64,000 nucleotides of DNA. Source: Crocinitomix sp. (lineage in GTDB: Bacteria > Bacteroidota > Bacteroidia > Flavobacteriales_D > Crocinitomicaceae). The notes beneath the pieces are model-generated. The model saw only the letters and a list, made by a program, of their open reading frames with translations, ran no database searches and was not told the DNA's origin. The position numbers were made by a program, and so were the translations under genes. The stretch is taken from NCBI GenBank assembly GCA_013138735.1, contig WTCE01000100.1, positions 1 through 64,000 of the forward strand. The letters are read 5' to 3'. Shown piece after piece: positions 63,120 to 64,000 of this stretch (the stretch's first letter is position 1; every line of letters begins with the position of its first letter).

Positions 63120-64000
63120 ATGTTCAAAACCATCTTGCAATTTACGTTAATTTTTTTGATCGTCAGCATTGTTGTTGCCTTCAATAGCTCAGACAATCAC
63201 GTCAGTAAATATACACAAAGTACCCCAAATGCAATGCCTAAAACAGTGTCAGAGGCACTTGTGCAGATTGGCGCGGAAAAACCGAATCATTATATCGAAA
63301 AGATGGATGCGGATTCTGCCCGAATGGGAGAAGAGATAGTGAAATTCGGTAATTTATTGGACGAGTCAAACAAAAGGATCTCTAAATATTTCGTTTGTAC
63401 AGATTGTCATAATCTACAATTAGAATCTGCTAATCCAGCGGATGAATCACCAGAAGCAGTATTGGCATATGGAATGAAAAATGACGTTCCTTATTTACCG
63501 GCATCTACTTTTTATGGCATGTACAATAAAGAGCATTGGTACAATGATGATTATTTGAAAAAATACGGAGATTTAGTTTTACCTACAAGAGATACCCTTT
63601 ATAATGCCATTCAATTATGCGCCACACAATGTTCGCAAGGACGTGCAATGGAGCATTGGGAAGTGCGTGCAGTCTTACATTATTATAAATCAATTGAATT
63701 GAAAATTAGCGATCTTAAATTTGACGGAACTGAATTAATGAAATTCTCGAAACTGCTTTCTAAGGATAAAAAGGCAGCTTTAAAATTATTGAAAGAAAAA
63801 TATACACAGGTTAATCATGCCCATTTTGGTAATTCGGATATTCCAGTGATTGAAGGGTATGAACCGAATGCCGACAATGGCGAATATATTTTTAATAAAG
63901 GATGTTTACATTGCCATGACAAGGAAGCTGGTATTACAAATTTCGCAATGAGTAATGATAAATTAACCTTAGGATTTTTGTATCGCAAAAAAGATAAATA
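63120..64000 (+). CDS. Membrane-anchored c-type cytochrome, partial at the right edge
   Basis: The ORF track omits this gene because it has no stop in the window. From ATG at 63120 it runs 293 codons open to the edge. An N-terminal hydrophobic segment (FTLIFLIVSIVVAF) acts as signal or anchor. Two haem-binding motifs, CTDCH (~residue 98) and CLHCH (near residue 265), are seen, with a further cysteine pair 'CATQC' between. It is probably a periplasmic dihaem electron carrier; more domains may lie outside. Confidence 0.85.
   Translation, partial: MFKTILQFTLIFLIVSIVVAFNSSDNHVSKYTQSTPNAMPKTVSEALVQIGAEKPNHYIEKMDADSARMGEEIVKFGNLLDESNKRISKYFVCTDCHNLQLESANPADESPEAVLAYGMKNDVPYLPASTFYGMYNKEHWYNDDYLKKYGDLVLPTRDTLYNAIQLCATQCSQGRAMEHWEVRAVLHYYKSIELKISDLKFDGTELMKFSKLLSKDKKAALKLLKEKYTQVNHAHFGNSDIPVIEGYEPNADNGEYIFNKGCLHCHDKEAGITNFAMSNDKLTLGFLYRKKDK

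Overview
The window is a chromosomal piece of a member of the Bacteroidota, most likely order Flavobacteriales and possibly Crocinitomicaceae. That placement is an inference from the type IX secretion/gliding genes (porP/sprF, gldK-L-M-N), the T9SS type A C-terminal sorting domains, the Bacteroidota-style -7 boxes (TAnnTTTG), the scarcity of Shine-Dalgarno sites and the flavobacterial DnaJ variant. No rRNA, tRNA or CRISPR array was recognised.

Layout. 1-99: tail of a probable IS110-type transposase, then a 183-bp TTAA-bounded MITE-like repeat. 659-7523 (minus): housekeeping block miaB - sigma-54 activator - lptE - TPR-like protein - secG - groS - groL. 7820-11331 (plus): topA and an arginase-fold protein lacking two metal-ligand histidines. 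11478-11660: second copy of the 183-bp repeat. 11754-22398 (plus): T9SS block of two porP/sprF paralogues, gldK, gldL, gldM, gldN, a terminator, then a second gldN and a second gldM. 22550-30129: ABC-F ATPase, acyltransferase, lnt, grpE-dnaJ behind a GG-N10-GC sigma-54-type promoter, and a tandem universal stress protein. 30655-30926: 34 units of a degenerate 8-bp repeat in perfect register, running into the end of comM.

32947-38377 is the accessory highlight. It is a RiPP-type locus with several tiny precursor genes (GG-type leader, core CxxGCxxGCKxxC), a radical SAM/SPASM maturase with an N-terminal PqqD-like region, and a TonB-receptor-like outer-membrane barrel. Two precursors are nearly identical in the core although their codons differ, one carries an in-frame TAA at codon 4, and one sits 5 nt before the maturase. 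Decayed leader-like ORFs lie between them. A ~60-bp imperfect direct repeat brackets the whole locus. None of these small genes except the last is in the ORF track.

38723-50677 holds lipoproteins, LapA-like and GmhA proteins, a T9SS cargo protein split by a TGA, a lipoprotein broken in a T11 tract, an endonuclease/exonuclease/phosphatase, an SPFH protein and an RprXY-like two-component pair. 50804-63069 holds fabD, an OmpA protein, pyruvate dehydrogenase E1-alpha and E2, cytidine deaminase, a VTC/DUF4956 pair, an SGNH/PKD T9SS cargo and recG. The last gene, a c-type cytochrome with two CxxCH motifs, runs off the right edge and is missing from the ORF track.

Two cross-cutting patterns stand out. 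First, five intrinsic terminators share the 11-nt apical sequence GAGGYTYTCRA (or its complement) on stems of differing sequence. Second, several ORF-track starts at TTG fall inside or near promoter boxes and should be moved to a downstream ATG.
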